Shown: positions 11,566-23,292 of the stretch, piece by piece | Layout: every line of letters begins with the position of its first letter | How positions within the stretch are numbered: the stretch's first letter is position 1 | Origin: Pteria penguin | Lineage: Eukaryota; Mollusca; Bivalvia; Pterioida; Pteriidae | Assembly: GCA_035048485.1 (NCBI GenBank) | Contig: CM068584.1 | Location: forward strand, 64,972,542-65,036,541 | Length of the DNA stretch: 64,000 nt | Direction of reading: 5' to 3' | Notes under the pieces: model-generated | What the model saw: the letters and a program-made list of their open reading frames with translations, nothing else | Databases searched by the model: none | What the model was told of the DNA's origin: nothing | Position numbers and translations under genes: made by a program

Positions 11566-11907
11566 ATTTAGCACCTCAGTGGTTCAGTTTTAAAGTTTAA
11601 TGTTTTGACACAAGTCACTAAATTCATATAGTTTGTGTCTTGTTATCAAAAATGTATTTTACACTTTATTTTTGCACTTTCGGTTAATAGACCTCATTTG
11701 CATGTTTCCAAGGTCCTCATTTATATGGATAAAAATCATGGAGAAGAATTTGAATTTAAGATGAAGAATATTGTAAATTTGGGTGTTAATATTCTCCTGA
11801 CAAAAAATCTTTCGAGTGGGACAGTTTTTTGACTGTTATTTTTAAGACTTAAATGAAGTCCTCATTTGTTTGGTTCAAGGTTAGGGACCTCATTTGGAGC
11901 ACGCTAC

Positions 11908-11938
<31 letters not shown>

Positions 11939-12109
11939 AAAATCAGTAATTCAAAACTATGAGGGGGATACATTATTGTAGTTGTAATTTCGTAAATCCC
12001 TATTTCGTAATCGTAAGGTGGCAATGGTGGAAAGGCGGATATAGATAGGATTATGGTCTAGGAAATATTTTATATTATATTAAAGGGACACAGTTGTTAC
12101 ACTAATAGG
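11566..12109. other. Intergenic DNA with (TG)n at 11911-11938
   Basis: No gene is seen. Isolated CCTCATTTG strings at about 11694, 11852 and 11885 echo the complement of the neighbouring minisatellite (CAAATGAGG), suggesting decayed array remnants. Confidence 0.5.
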
Positions 12110-12475
12110 TGTAAATAAATCCGAAAATAAGTATCTACAAGGCAAAGAAACATTAATTCCATTTAGCTTAAACACGTAATGTGTCTTTTGCTTTTAAATA
12201 TTCTATAGTTCAGTGTATAATGATAGCTCTCGAAATGATGAAATTTGAAGTTCACGCATAAAGGAGAGAAAATAAACAGGATTCTAGGCTAAAGTAGAAT
12301 CGAAGATTAGGAATCAGGGTAAGAAGAGAGAGAGACAGAGAGATAGATATCCGAGTAGTAGTAAGTTTTGCCTTTGAAGACCTTGGGTTTCCAATCATAC
12401 TTTGAAGAATAGAGTTTGCATAATATCCATTTTTGGACGGTTGTTGTTGCCTCTCACTGCTTGTCAAATTGATAA
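12110..12475 (+). repeat. Dispersed repeat family copy
   Basis: Landmarks are CTACAAGGCAAAGAAACATTAATTCC, ACGTAATGTGTCTTTTGCTTTTA, CAGTGTATAATGATAGCTCTCGAAATGATGAAATTTG and AGAGAGAGACAGAGAGATAGATATCCGAG. They are collinear with 18080-18380. Confidence 0.65.
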
Positions 12476-12604
12476 CTTATAACAACAAGGCGATGGCAAA
12501 TACAGTTTAAACCGGTGTTTCGTAGTTAATCCCCCCCCCCAAAAAAAGAAAAAGAAATTAGTCTGAAAATAGTACTAGTGAAAATTATTTACATTATTAT
12601 ACCT

Positions 12605-13985
12605 CTGCAAACAAAGTTTGAGGGATACATAGGAATCACCCTGGGCATCTGTCTGTCAATCAATTTTGTACGGACCATACATTCTTCCTTTTCTCTTGGA
12701 GGAAGAGAATACTTTACATAGTTGTTGTCTATTATTGCACATGACTCAAGAAAGTGTCATAACCTTGAACCAAGGTCAGACTGCACATACAGCCAGAAGC
12801 TTTCCCAGCCATAAATTCTTGTTGGAGAGAGATAATATTTTACAAAATAGCTCTTGAAAGCCAAACGGTGTGTCATGACTCATGACCTTCAACCAAGGTC
12901 AACTCAACAAAGCCGAGCTTACAGGGGACACACTGCCAGAATTCTTGTCCTGGACATAACTTCATCCTGTTACGATGCAGGGAAATTATATTCGACAAAC
13001 ATTTTGTCCATGACCCCTGGGTGCCGTGTACTTGAGCAAATATCGTATCTAGAAGGTCAATGTTACAGAATTATTATCCTGGTCATAACTTCATTCTGTT
13101 TCATACCCAAGTGTATGTCATGACCTTGATCTAATTTCATATTTACAAGGTAGAGGTCACAGTGCACACGCAGCCATAAACTTTCCAGCCGATAACTTCT
13201 TTCTGTTACATTAGAAATAGATTATATTTTACACAATTGTTGTTCATGATCTATGGTAGTGTCATTACCTGAACATACGTCATATCTACAAGGATAAGGT
13301 GAGTCTGCACAGATCCCCAGAATTTTTGTCCAGGCAATAGTGTTTCCTTGTTACGTTGGAGGAAGCTTATATTTTACATAAGTGTTGTCCTTGGCCGAAG
13401 GTTGTGTCATGATCTTGAACCAAGGTCATATCTACAAGGCCAAAAACAGAATGCACACGCGGCCAGAATCTTGTCTGGGCCATAACTTCCTCTTGTTAGG
13501 TTGGAGTGAGAATGTATTTCACACTTTGTCTTTGGCCCAAGGTTGTGCCATGACCTTAAATCGAGATCACATCTGCAAGGTTAAGGTGAGAGTGAACACT
13601 TAGTTAGAATTCTCCTCTTAGTCATTTTACAGAACTGGTGGAAGATTGTGTCATGATCTTGACTCAAGTTCATATCTACAAGATCAAGGTCACAGTGCAC
13701 ACATAGGCAAAAATCTTATTCAGGCTGTAAGTTCAATTATACATTTCGCACCGTTGTTGTCCCTGACCCAAGGGTGTTCCATGACCTTGAACCAAAATAA
13801 TATCAATATCACCATGGTCACAGTGCACAAAAACCAGAATTCCTGTTCGGATCAGGGCTTCTTGCTTGATTTTGGAGGGAGATTATGTTTAACACAATTC
13901 TTGTCCATGACCGAAGGGTGTTTCATAACTTTGAACCATGGTAAAATCTAAAAGGTCAAGGTCTAATTGCATACCTGTGTATATT
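12605..13985. repeat. Divergent tandem array, unit roughly 130-165 bp
   Basis: About nine diverged units carry the same ordered phrases: TGTCATGACCTTGAACCAAGGTCA, TATCTACAAGGTCAAGGTCACAGTGCACAC, GCCAGAATCTTGTCC, CATAACTTC.T.CTGTTA, and GGAG..GA.TATATTTTACA.A.TTGTTGTCC (examples at 13387, 13530, 13640, 13757 and 13897). It opens with GCAAACAAAGTTTGAGGGATACATAGGAATCACC, a phrase I associate with bivalve tandem repeats. The open frames through it are not conserved between units. Confidence 0.8.
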
Positions 13986-14021
13986 CCAGTTTCAACTTTC
14001 TTGCCGCAGAGGTATTTGTTC

Positions 14022-14047
14022 CGTTATTATTATTATTAATATTATTA

Positions 14048-14079
<32 letters not shown>

Positions 14080-14095
14080 TCTATTATTATTAGTA
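14022..14095. repeat. (TTA)n microsatellite
   Basis: An imperfect TTA/ATT trinucleotide run of about 70 bases. Confidence 0.95.
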
Positions 14096-15726
14096 TAAAT
14101 CAGAGTCGTTTCATGACACACATGAATAGCCTGCTTCAAACGAAAACCTAATCTGGTCCATTTCGTAGGTAACAGAAGATATTTGCATCAGGGTATCGTT
14201 CTCATAAGTTGGAGGATACCAGAAAATAAATCAATGCATAAATTTGAATTCAATTAAATAACCATTATTGTTCATTATGCTATTTAATGTGGATCCATGT
14301 TTTCATACAAAGACGAAGGATATCGATTATTTAAATGGAGTACGACGGAATTGTAATAACAAAGCTCCCTTTATAGTTCTCTTTTATCATATTGCAGTTT
14401 GCCGTACACTCATGTTTCCCTCGTTATATACTTCCCTATATATCAAGTATGCATTGTATAACAAGCGGTGCCTCGCTGGATGAAGTCAATATTGTTTTAT
14501 TTTTCTAGCATTGCCAATCACCACACTTACAAGCACTGTCCTGTAGTAGATACCTCCTTATTTTCAGTACAAACATGTAAATATAACAGCATCAAGACGT
14601 TGATCTAGAAAATTTTAACGAAAGTATTTATATGTGAGAATCTGAGACTGTGGGAAAGGGGCGGGGGGGGGGGGCATTTCCAAACATTGCTTTTAATTTT
14701 CTGATGATATAATTGAATATGATATCACATCCAAAATGAAATACATACTGATAGTTTTTGTTAAAATTGTTAACAGAATGGTGAAAACACCAATATTCAC
14801 CTGTATCCCACAATTGTTTAATGAACTTCAAGGGTTAATACCCTGTCATCTGTTTACTGTATTAAATTTTTTCCCCATTGCTAGAAGATCAGGTCCATTC
14901 AGGCAAACTACCGTAGCACACACACACATGCACACGAGCACACATACATAACATCATTTATTCATTTTACTTTCTTTCTTTTCATTGTAGAGATTCATCT
15001 GTACCACTTGAAAATAGCAAGACTAGAACAGCCGTGATACTGATATTCCATGCTAAGTTCTTTTTGCTAGAAGCTGTTCTTTTCTGAACATGTCAAGGCC
15101 TTCTATAGTAAACAGCATAAACAATAATTAACTAGTTTAAAATCTTCACATGCCAAATGCCAAAACAAATTTCTTTTTAAACGTAGAAGCTACTAAAGAT
15201 TATACACAATGGTGTAAGATTGTATGACAGAATGCACCTATTATTACGTTCGCCTATTACCAAGATTTAACATAATATATCTTTTGAATTTGTCGTAACG
15301 TAACCAATTTAGTGCGATGATTTAAATATATATGCCGCCAAATTTCAGTCAATTTAACAAAAATAAAAACGTATATCTTGCATTTGATCATCGTACACTC
15401 CACGCTCTGTTAGACTTAGCACACCACCCTTTGATAGATCAAGAGATTAAAGGTGACTAGGGGGGAGAATACGGCCCTTGTGATGTGTCCCATCATGATA
15501 AAATATATATCTCTATATTTTAAAACATATCTCCCTCCTTTTTATATTTTGATGAGAACATTTCTTACGAAGACATACACTGTTATATGAGACTGAATAC
15601 CTCATCCTTTCAGTTAAAACGTGAAAAATTCCACTATTCTACGCATGACAGAAGGACGTCTGACTGCACCTTAAGATTAAACTCGTTAGTTCAGATGAGT
15701 TAAATCCCCAAAGATATAAAACCCGA
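14096..15726. other. Intergenic DNA, no gene seen
   Basis: Only short unconvincing readings are present. There is a poly-G run at about 14661-14674 and a short CACACA stretch near 14918-14948. Confidence 0.5.
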
Positions 15727-16226
15727 ATAAAATCAGTATCCTATTATAAATCGATTGAAGGAAAGATGGTGCATAAATACAAATAGCTATATTTATTATA
15801 AATTATGCTGTATGTAATTTTTAAAAAAAAAAGTTCTGAATTTATATCTTACAGCGCCGTTGGACATTGTGTTACCCTTAAGTTTTTGCAGTATATAAGC
15901 GCTTCTGTCTTTGTCATAAAATATGAAAAATATACGGTTACAGTGCATGTATCATTAAAACACTGGTGAGATTTAATCTTTGCATCGTGAGGCTATAACT
16001 AATCATAAACGAAAAAGATAATGCCGTTCGACATAACGAAAAACAAAAACAAAACACAGAACAAACAAACAAACGAAATATAACCCCCAAAACAAGATAA
16101 TTAAGAAACGAAACAAATAAACTAAACAACACCAAGAAATTTGGGAGAGGTGTTACGAAAGGTATAAAAACTGGAACCGAATTTATCTTAATTCCTAGGT
16201 TGAACGAAAGTGATTCATTAGTTTAT
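15727..16226. repeat. 500-bp segment duplicated at 63470-64000
   Basis: This segment matches the end of the window base for base apart from scattered, mainly single-base insertions and deletions (500 versus 531 bases). The match starts exactly at the edge of the N gap. No coding potential survives the indels. It is best explained as the same locus represented twice in the assembly. See findings. Confidence 0.85.
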
Positions 16227-17574
16227 AACAATTACCGCAATATATAAACATTTTGCCCAAAATATGTAGGGCGATGATTTTAATTCAGGTGTTATATAAA
16301 GCCACCATTAGTTGATGATGATTCACTCTCTCTCTCTCTCTCTCTCTCTGTTTCAGTCTTTTAATTGAACTATAACTTGACAAACACTTGATTTGATGTT
16401 TAATACAATCTATACATTTTGTTCATATGAAGATATCATACAAACCATTTATCTATTGGAAGAAAAGAATGGATGAAGAAGAGGAAGGAACACATTAAAA
16501 TGCAAATGGCCTGTAATGTCACCATAGCAGGAATAAAAAAAAAACATTTGTACTTTTTGTTTTATTCATTTTGTTCCCCGAACCACAATTCGGGGTTATG
16601 AATACAAGCTAAATATAAAAATGGAAGTATTAAAGTGCTTACTTAAAGGAGAAATTGGATAGCAAACCATGAGTAATAAAACGTTTTCATTTTTTTATAA
16701 TTCTCTGTGGGGGAAAAGAACCCCGAGTCCTCTATTTCTGATTAACATATTCCTGGTTTTATACTTGATTATTTCAGTGAAAAAATAATGAAAGCCATCG
16801 TTCGCCTTTATGAAGTCTAAACCATTTAAACTTTAAACCATAGCCATCCCAAATTAGAAGTTTCTCTTTATTTGTCTTACATCTTTATATATGTCTCGAT
16901 ATCCAGAACAAACACGTGCGTGTTAAAGTATCCAGGTGTGGATACAGGCATTTTGAAGCGTCTACCCGTTATTTCTTTTTTCTAATTCAATACCGTTTGA
17001 AACGCGAAGCCTAAAGACGTGGGACTATATTGAGCAGTTATTAATAAAAGGTTTCGTAGGTACCAGCTTTCCACAGCAAAATACAAAATTAAATCGATTA
17101 ATCTACAACTCCATTTCTGATTGATAATACAGATATTTTATAAGAACTCGCAGAAAACATGGTGTGTCTATTTTTGTGGATGTCATGAACAAATTATGAA
17201 AAGTATTCTCTGGACTGACATTAAACGATAACGACTTAATATATACATATATGACCTTGCAACAACAATAAAATCTATCCTTTTTTAAGAACTCGCCTCT
17301 CTATCGTTCTCCAAAACTGAAACATAGCATAGAAATATCATCTGCAATTGCTGCATAAAAAAAGAAATCTATTAACTGCGGACATTGAAATTCTCTTTTA
17401 CATATAGTCTGCTGGTACGACACATGTATATCGCATGAGATTTAGGATACCTATTTCTTTCAGGTGCTCTCTCAAACTGTGTTATATATTCGTGCTTTCT
17501 TTTACAATGGCATATAATTTCAGGTTGCGCCAGATATATATGTTGCCCTATCTACACTCTATTGTCTTTGGAAT
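16227..17574. other. Intergenic DNA with a dispersed repeat (about 16760-17150)
   Basis: A (TC)n run lies at about 16325-16350. The block with GAAAGCCATCGTTCGC, CCATCCCAAATTAGAAG, ATATCCAGAACAAACACGTGCGTGTTAAA and GATACAGGCATTTTGAA matches 20090-20480, so it is an interspersed family. No gene is seen. Confidence 0.55.
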
Positions 17575-18302
17575 AGGGTCCATTTTCTTGACATAATGTG
17601 GCCGTGATACTTTATATACTGTGTTTGTTCACATTCATGTATATGTACAGTGCTAATTATATATGTTTGGTCTGTATGTAAGGGCATTCACGGCGGGTGT
17701 GGCTAGCCAAACAGGAGATGCTTACTCCTCCGGGGCACTTGGTCTCACCCCTGACTTCAGGGATCCGTGAATGTCCACTGTGGTTCATTGTTGTTAATGC
17801 CATAGTCATGTGAAATCAGTTACTTTCGTATTCTACTTTATCTTGTTTGTTAATATTTTTATTTGGTCGTTGTACATCGACTATGCGTTCAAAGCAATCA
17901 TTCAGAAGTATGTATTTTTGTTTGCGTTTGTTTGGATGAGAACTGGAAAATTCCTATTCCCTTTTAAATGGAAGGGGATGGAAAGCAATACAGGTTAATT
18001 GTAAGGTCGACGGAACATAATTATGATATCAATCGGTCATTACAATTATTGGTATAATCAAATTCGAAACATACGTGATTACTATTTCATCTCTATCTCA
18101 AAGAAATAAAACTCCATTATTCTTATATACGAAACGTGTCTTTATCTTTTAGATATGTAGTATTGTTGAGTGTAGTATGATAGCTATGGAAATGGAGAAA
18201 TTTGGATAGCAATGGAAAATCAAAGGAGAGAGAATAAAAATGGTTCGAAGGTAAAAAGGAATCGCAAAGATACTGCCAAATAAACATAATGGCAGAGGGA
18301 AT

Positions 18303-18349
<47 letters not shown>

Positions 18350-18400
18350 GGGAGAGAGATCCGAGGAGGAGCTAATGTCTAAATTCTATTCCCCTTGGTT
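17575..18400 (+). repeat. Long composite copy of the dispersed family, including GGCATTCACGG core
   Basis: This is the longest copy. It runs through ATAATGTGGCCGTGATAC (17594), the GGGCATTCACGGCGGGTGTG core (17682), GTCATGTGAAATCAGTTACTTTCGTATTCTAC (17807), TATGCGTTCAAAGCAATCATTCAG (17882), GGAAATGGAGAAATTTGGATAGCAAT (18188), and an (AG)n tract followed by a G run (18309-18352) and AGATCCGAGGAGGAGC. It shows that the core repeat and the GGTAACTCC family are parts of one larger element. No coding sequence is visible. Confidence 0.7.
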
Positions 18401-18975
18401 CTAATATTAAAGGACCGTATCATTTAAATGGAATCCTTCCTTGGCTTTTAACCACTTTTTTCTAAATAAATTTATGATGTGAAAATTGCACACAACACAG
18501 TTTGATCAATTTGAACTAGTTATGTGATGAACTTGTGCCTCAATATCAATAGGCTATTCGGTCGCATTTAAAAAGTTAAATATAACATCGCAAAACAGCA
18601 CAATTCAGAAAAGAAGAGAGCGAGGGAAAGACATCTGAGTTAGCTGTAGGGCATTTGTCACCAAGGAGATGTACAAGAAAAAGTTGTCCAGAAACAAACA
18701 AAATTAACCCCTCCTCCTTTCTATATCTTGTATGACGAAACTCAACACTAATATACGCTCACCTTCTAGCCACAGTATTCTCAATCGTTATGACTCAATG
18801 TTAACCGCTTTCCACTTACAACTTACTTATATTTTAACATCCTGATGTTAATGGATTAACAGATTTCAATCCACTCTACACATTTCAACCCCCACTATTC
18901 TTATCCCCCTACACTCTATTTGTTCAATGTGTAAGGATGATTTATTGCATCGAAAACAATGATAATAATTGTAAA

Positions 18976-19015
<40 letters not shown>

Positions 19016-19680
19016 TAATTAAAAGAAACAAAAAATGAAAACAGTAGAAGAGGGGGTAAGGGAGAATTTGAATCAATTTTGTAAGAAAGATCATAACACA
19101 TGTAGATAATAAAGCACTTAGGAGGACATAACAGAACTATGAGATTGCAATGCCGCTGTATAAAGGCACGTGGTGAATTGAGATGAAACCTTTCACTGTG
19201 TTGGTGTAGAAAGAACATAACTTTACTGCAAACTAACTTTAAAGGTATATATGTTCTATATTTATTTAAATGTTGGTACAAAGATCTTTAAAACGGTGCT
19301 ACTTGGAAAATGATCTGTAACTGAAACTTGTCGGAATAACCATTTAAAGACTACACGTAACTGATAATAGAACGACTAATTCTAGAGAAATGTTATATCA
19401 TCCACGAGTATGTGTCATACCTGTGAATTCTAATGCAATAGCCTATTCAGTTCTTGCATTATTTTGTTGTCAAATCGTTGGACAGTTGCCAGAATCTACA
19501 GTCAACATCAGAAACAAGCTGTAATCTTAACATAGAGACCAATGAAATGTTCCGTGAGGAAATGTTTAAAAACCCTTGCTACTTGTCTTTTTACGTGTAA
19601 ACTAGTATGGAAGCAGTATAGTGTGTTTGAGAAATGGGATAGCTAAATGTGAGTAATATATATATATATATATATATATT
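18401..19680. other. Intergenic DNA with (AAT)n at 18976-19013 and (AT)n at 19653-19680
   Basis: No gene is seen. The minus-strand frame over the AAT run is a repeat artefact. Confidence 0.5.
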
Positions 19681-19915
19681 GATTGATTGCTTTTTGTTTA
19701 ACATCACACCACGAACATTTCACGTAGATGGTAACTTTTGCAACGGACTCACCCGAAGCAGTGAGGGATCTTTAACGTGCCATGCATACCACAACACGGG
19801 GCCTCGGTTTTTACCCTCTCATCCGAAAGACAAAACAGCGGCATGACCAGAGCGGGAATCGAACCCCGGCCCCCCGATTAGGAGTCCAGCGCGATACCAC
19901 TAGGCCACACCGGCT
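19681..19915 (-). mobile_element. tRNA-derived SINE inserted in (AT)n
   Basis: On the minus strand the head GCCGGTGTGGCCTAGTGGTA has a clear A box, followed by the B box GGTTCGATTCCC. The body has TCTTTCGGATGAGAGGGTAAAAACCGAGG, GGCACGTTAAAGATCCC, CTTCGGGTGAGTCCGTTGCA and the tail GTGGTGTGATGTTAAAC...CAATCAATC. Long AT dinucleotide runs lie on both sides (19653-19680 and 19930-19998), so it inserted into, or seeded, a microsatellite. Confidence 0.9.
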
Positions 19916-19929
19916 TAAATATCTATATA

Positions 19930-19931
19930 TG

Positions 19932-19998
<67 letters not shown>
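19930..19998. repeat. (AT)n microsatellite
   Basis: About 69 bases of AT dinucleotide. Open frames through it are artefacts. Confidence 0.95.
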
Positions 19999-20000
<2 letters not shown>

Positions 20001-21483
20001 TTTTTGTCTTTCCTGGCAATTTCTCTATGAAAGAGATTTAGGCCAAAACCCCTTTGAGTTAACATATTTTTGTTTTAGTATTTATTTATTTCAGTAAACA
20101 TGTAATGGCAGCCATCGTTCACAAAGTTAGAGTCAACATTATTACACCTTTAAGGACAGCCCATCCCAAAATCTATTTATCTGTCTTATATTTTACACAT
20201 GTGTTTCCATATACAGAACAAACATGTACATGTTAAAATACACATGTATCCAGACGGGGATACAGGCGTTTTCAAAAAGGAAAACGGAAGTTTCTACCCC
20301 CAAGTTTGAATTTATATTTTAATGTACATTATTTGAAACGTCAAACACAAAGATGTGTGACTATACAATACGGTTTACAATACGGTTTGTTTTGGTACAA
20401 GCTTGGTTAAGTCCCCTATCTCGTATTCCACAGAAAATTACAAAAGCAAAATGATTCATCTACAATTCCATTCTGGGTCTGTTGCTATTTCTATATGATC
20501 AGTTTACTGTTACATGTATTGTCATGTTAAGGTGGAATGATGAGATAAAATCCAGCGTCTTATAGTTAATTTATGATATATGTATGTATGAAAGCATGTG
20601 GAGCTGTCCGCATAAGATGACTATGCATGATATTTTTTGTTATATACCAGATATGAAATTCAGTTGAATTTTGTGTGATTCCAGATTAAGTTAAAAACAT
20701 CTGCATAGCACATTCAAAGAGACTGTGATCTATGCACTGAATCTTATAGTAATATTTGAGAAGAGTTTTTCTTACGTATATTTTGAAAGATATGAAACAT
20801 GTCTTTCAACTGACTTTGACATTAAATTAGTATGTTTTGTATGCCTATGAAATTTGACGTAATTGCTATTACTATTGTTCTGTGTATTGAAAAAGACCGT
20901 TTATTTTTGCATGACGGGATATACAGTTTAACACGTCACTTTTAACCAGATATTGATCGCCTGATTATACTTTATTACTTTTGGCAATTATAGTGTAAAG
21001 TCATGTAGCTAATTTCTACCTTACTTATAACGACAACTTAAAAATGCTTAAAAAGATTTCAGACAGAATTTCTATATATTAGACATACTGTGTATAGCAC
21101 AAAGCGGTATCTTTCAATCGTTATGACTATCGGTACACGTACTCTAAATATCCAAGCGCGGATCCACGAAAATCTCCAGAAATGAAAAATAGGATTGTGG
21201 AAAGTTCTTCGTTTCGGTTTTAATATTTTTTTTCAAGGATTGGGAGGATTCTTACATTGAAAGTAGTCATAAATGAATTGGGAAACGTAACTGAAATTCT
21301 AGTGTAGGTAATACCCGCATGTAGTAAAATTACGTCACAAAATTATTCACGATACCCTGCAGTTTCTGATTTATGACATCACGATTCCCTACATTTTCAT
21401 ATGACTGGGGTTAGCGACTTGGCTTAGAAAACCATAACTCTGTGGCTCTAGTTGTAATTATTTTTGTCAAATGCATTAGAATG
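19999..21483. other. Intergenic DNA with dispersed repeat copy at 20090-20480
   Basis: The copy shares GCAGCCATCGTTCACA, CCATCCCAAAATCTATTTATCTGTCTTA, CAGAACAAACATGTACATGTTAAAAT and GATACAGGCGTTTTCAAAAAGG with 16760-17150. No gene is seen in the rest. Confidence 0.55.
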
Positions 21484-21594
21484 GGGTAACTATGTTTGTG
21501 TTTTACAAAAACTGACAGGGTATCGGCGAATACCCTGTCAGAAATTTCCGCCGATACCCTGTCAGTTTTTGTAAAACACTCGCATGGTAACCCC
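21484..21594. repeat. Near-perfect hairpin with nested third arm
   Basis: The left arm (GTGTTTTACAAAAACTGACA then GGGTATCGGCG) is complementary to the right arm (CGCCGATACCCTGTCAG then TTTTTGTAAAACAC). Outer arms GGGGTAAC / GGTAACCCC also pair. Between them lies another TACCCTGTCAG, so the left CTGACAGGGTA can pair with either of two partners. No transposon termini or genes are recognised. Confidence 0.85.
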
Positions 21595-22848
21595 TAAATA
21601 TGTGTTGAACAATGGTTTCATGACCACTGACTCAGGAAAACCCAATTTCTACACAGAGAATCAATAATATTGAACAAAGGAAATTAGGCTATAATTTAAT
21701 GGTATTTCTGAGTGATAATTTACATAACAATGATATTCTATCTACAGAGACTTGGATGTACATAAAATGCGTTATTGATGATATTTTCTTCTAGCTGGTG
21801 ATTTTTAAATAATGAATAGATAAACATCGATGACAAATTCAATATTTCCAGTTTTTATCTGACTAAGAGAGACTGAAACTCTCATTACTCATATGGGAAG
21901 TGAATTGCTTTGTACATAACATTGAATTGATATCTAGAAACGTGTTTCTATATATAAGGATATGATTCAAATTGTGGTATTTTGTTCGGTGTATTTGACC
22001 ATCCCGATCTTTACTGTCTATGATAATTTAAATAACTGAATGGTATTTTGTAATTGTTGAAATAGTTGAGTTCTTATTAATTCTATTTATGAAATAAAAC
22101 GTATTTTTTGGAGTGTTCTTCGTACAAAAAATATTGATAAAGCACTGGTGACCCCTAAGTGCTCACTAAGCAGTTAATTGATTATTAATCTACGCCACTC
22201 CATGAAATAATATAATAATAATATACATTAGTAATAATTTTTGATAATAGAAGATTATAACGTTTATGTTATATATTGCTTTACATTCATGTTGAAGAGT
22301 TTCCATGCGGAAGTGATAGAGAATGTTTTTTATTAGTAGTATGCATTACATTTCCTTTCAAAGGGATTCCATGAATGTGCGGATATCAATTTCACCTTCA
22401 CTTCCTCCTTAATTGTATAATACCATGGTCTCATACTTTGTTGTGACTATAATACTTTAACTTGGAACTTAATACATATATCCCTTAAATGAAATAATAT
22501 TATTGTAAATCAGTATATTGTCGTCGTGTCTTTTGTATTGTTAAGACGTAAATTGTTTATATTATCTTTAACTATATGCTGGTAACAGGCACTGGGTCTA
22601 CATGAGATACTTCAAACTAGATATCCTCTATTTCATTATACATGCGCTCTTCCTGTGGAATGACATGTATACTGACACTACACTTGGCATCCGCTCTTTG
22701 TTTTCTTGTTCTGAATTATATAAACGAATCAGTAAACAAAAGTTCACGTTGGATTTTTATATCAAAATGATAACAAATCTTTTCTAACCAATGTATCATT
22801 CTGCAACTATAAAATATAGGTGGTCCTGGAAAATATATATATATATAT
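21595..22848. other. Intergenic DNA, no gene seen
   Basis: AT-rich. Short readings lack splice context or domains. Confidence 0.5.
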
Positions 22849-23149
22849 AAACGACACTAATATAAAATTATGGTAAAATTTTCGAGGCGATCTGCCACTT
22901 CCTCAGGACAAAACAATATAAAAAAACTACATGAATAGAAATATGAAAAAAGAAAGCTATATACAAAGCACTAGTCTAATAATGTGGTGATGTCGGGCGT
23001 CAGCTACATTTTGCGAACTACAAACAAGCAAAATGTAGCTGACGCCCGACATCACCACATAGTTAGACTAGTGCTTTGTATATAGCTTTCTTTTTTCATA
23101 TTTCTATTCATGTAAATTTCACCATAATTTTTTATATTAGTGTCGTTTG
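22849..23149. mobile_element. Long foldback (hairpin) element
   Basis: The inner arms 22929-23014 and 23028-23113 are complementary almost throughout, with landmarks AGCTATATACAAAGCACTAG and GTGGTGATGTCGGGCGTCAG. They are separated by a 13-base loop. Outer arms 22849-22882 (AAACGACACTAATATAAAAT) and 23114-23149 also pair. The left arm alone carries an extra 46 bases (22883-22928) containing CGAGGCGATCTGCCACTTCC. It is non-coding. The mechanism could be hairpin-type transposition or an inverted duplication at a break. Confidence 0.8.
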
Positions 23150-23260
23150 TCGCTTTCTTGTGCTTTTATATTTGACCTCTTTTATTCTTTAGCGACTTGC
23201 ATTGACCCACGGTAAATCCGACATTTTTGAATAGTGAACGTTGTTGTCATATTTCTTGCT

Positions 23261-23292
23261 TGTGCTTATATATATATATATATATATATATA
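23261..23292. repeat. (TA)n microsatellite
   Basis: A short TA dinucleotide run. Confidence 0.9.

Noticed and set aside
12605..13985. Readings of 60-100 codons inside the divergent tandem array
   Set aside because: Frames are not conserved between units, and the phrases repeat at the DNA level.
18916..20065. Poly-Ile/Tyr readings over AAT and AT microsatellites
   Set aside because: Low-complexity artefacts.
22883..22928. Hammerhead-ribozyme-like core on the minus strand (CTGAGGA ... GAAA)
   Set aside because: Stem II partly forms, but I could not pair stem I around the cleavage site, so the resemblance to Penelope-type hammerheads is not supported.
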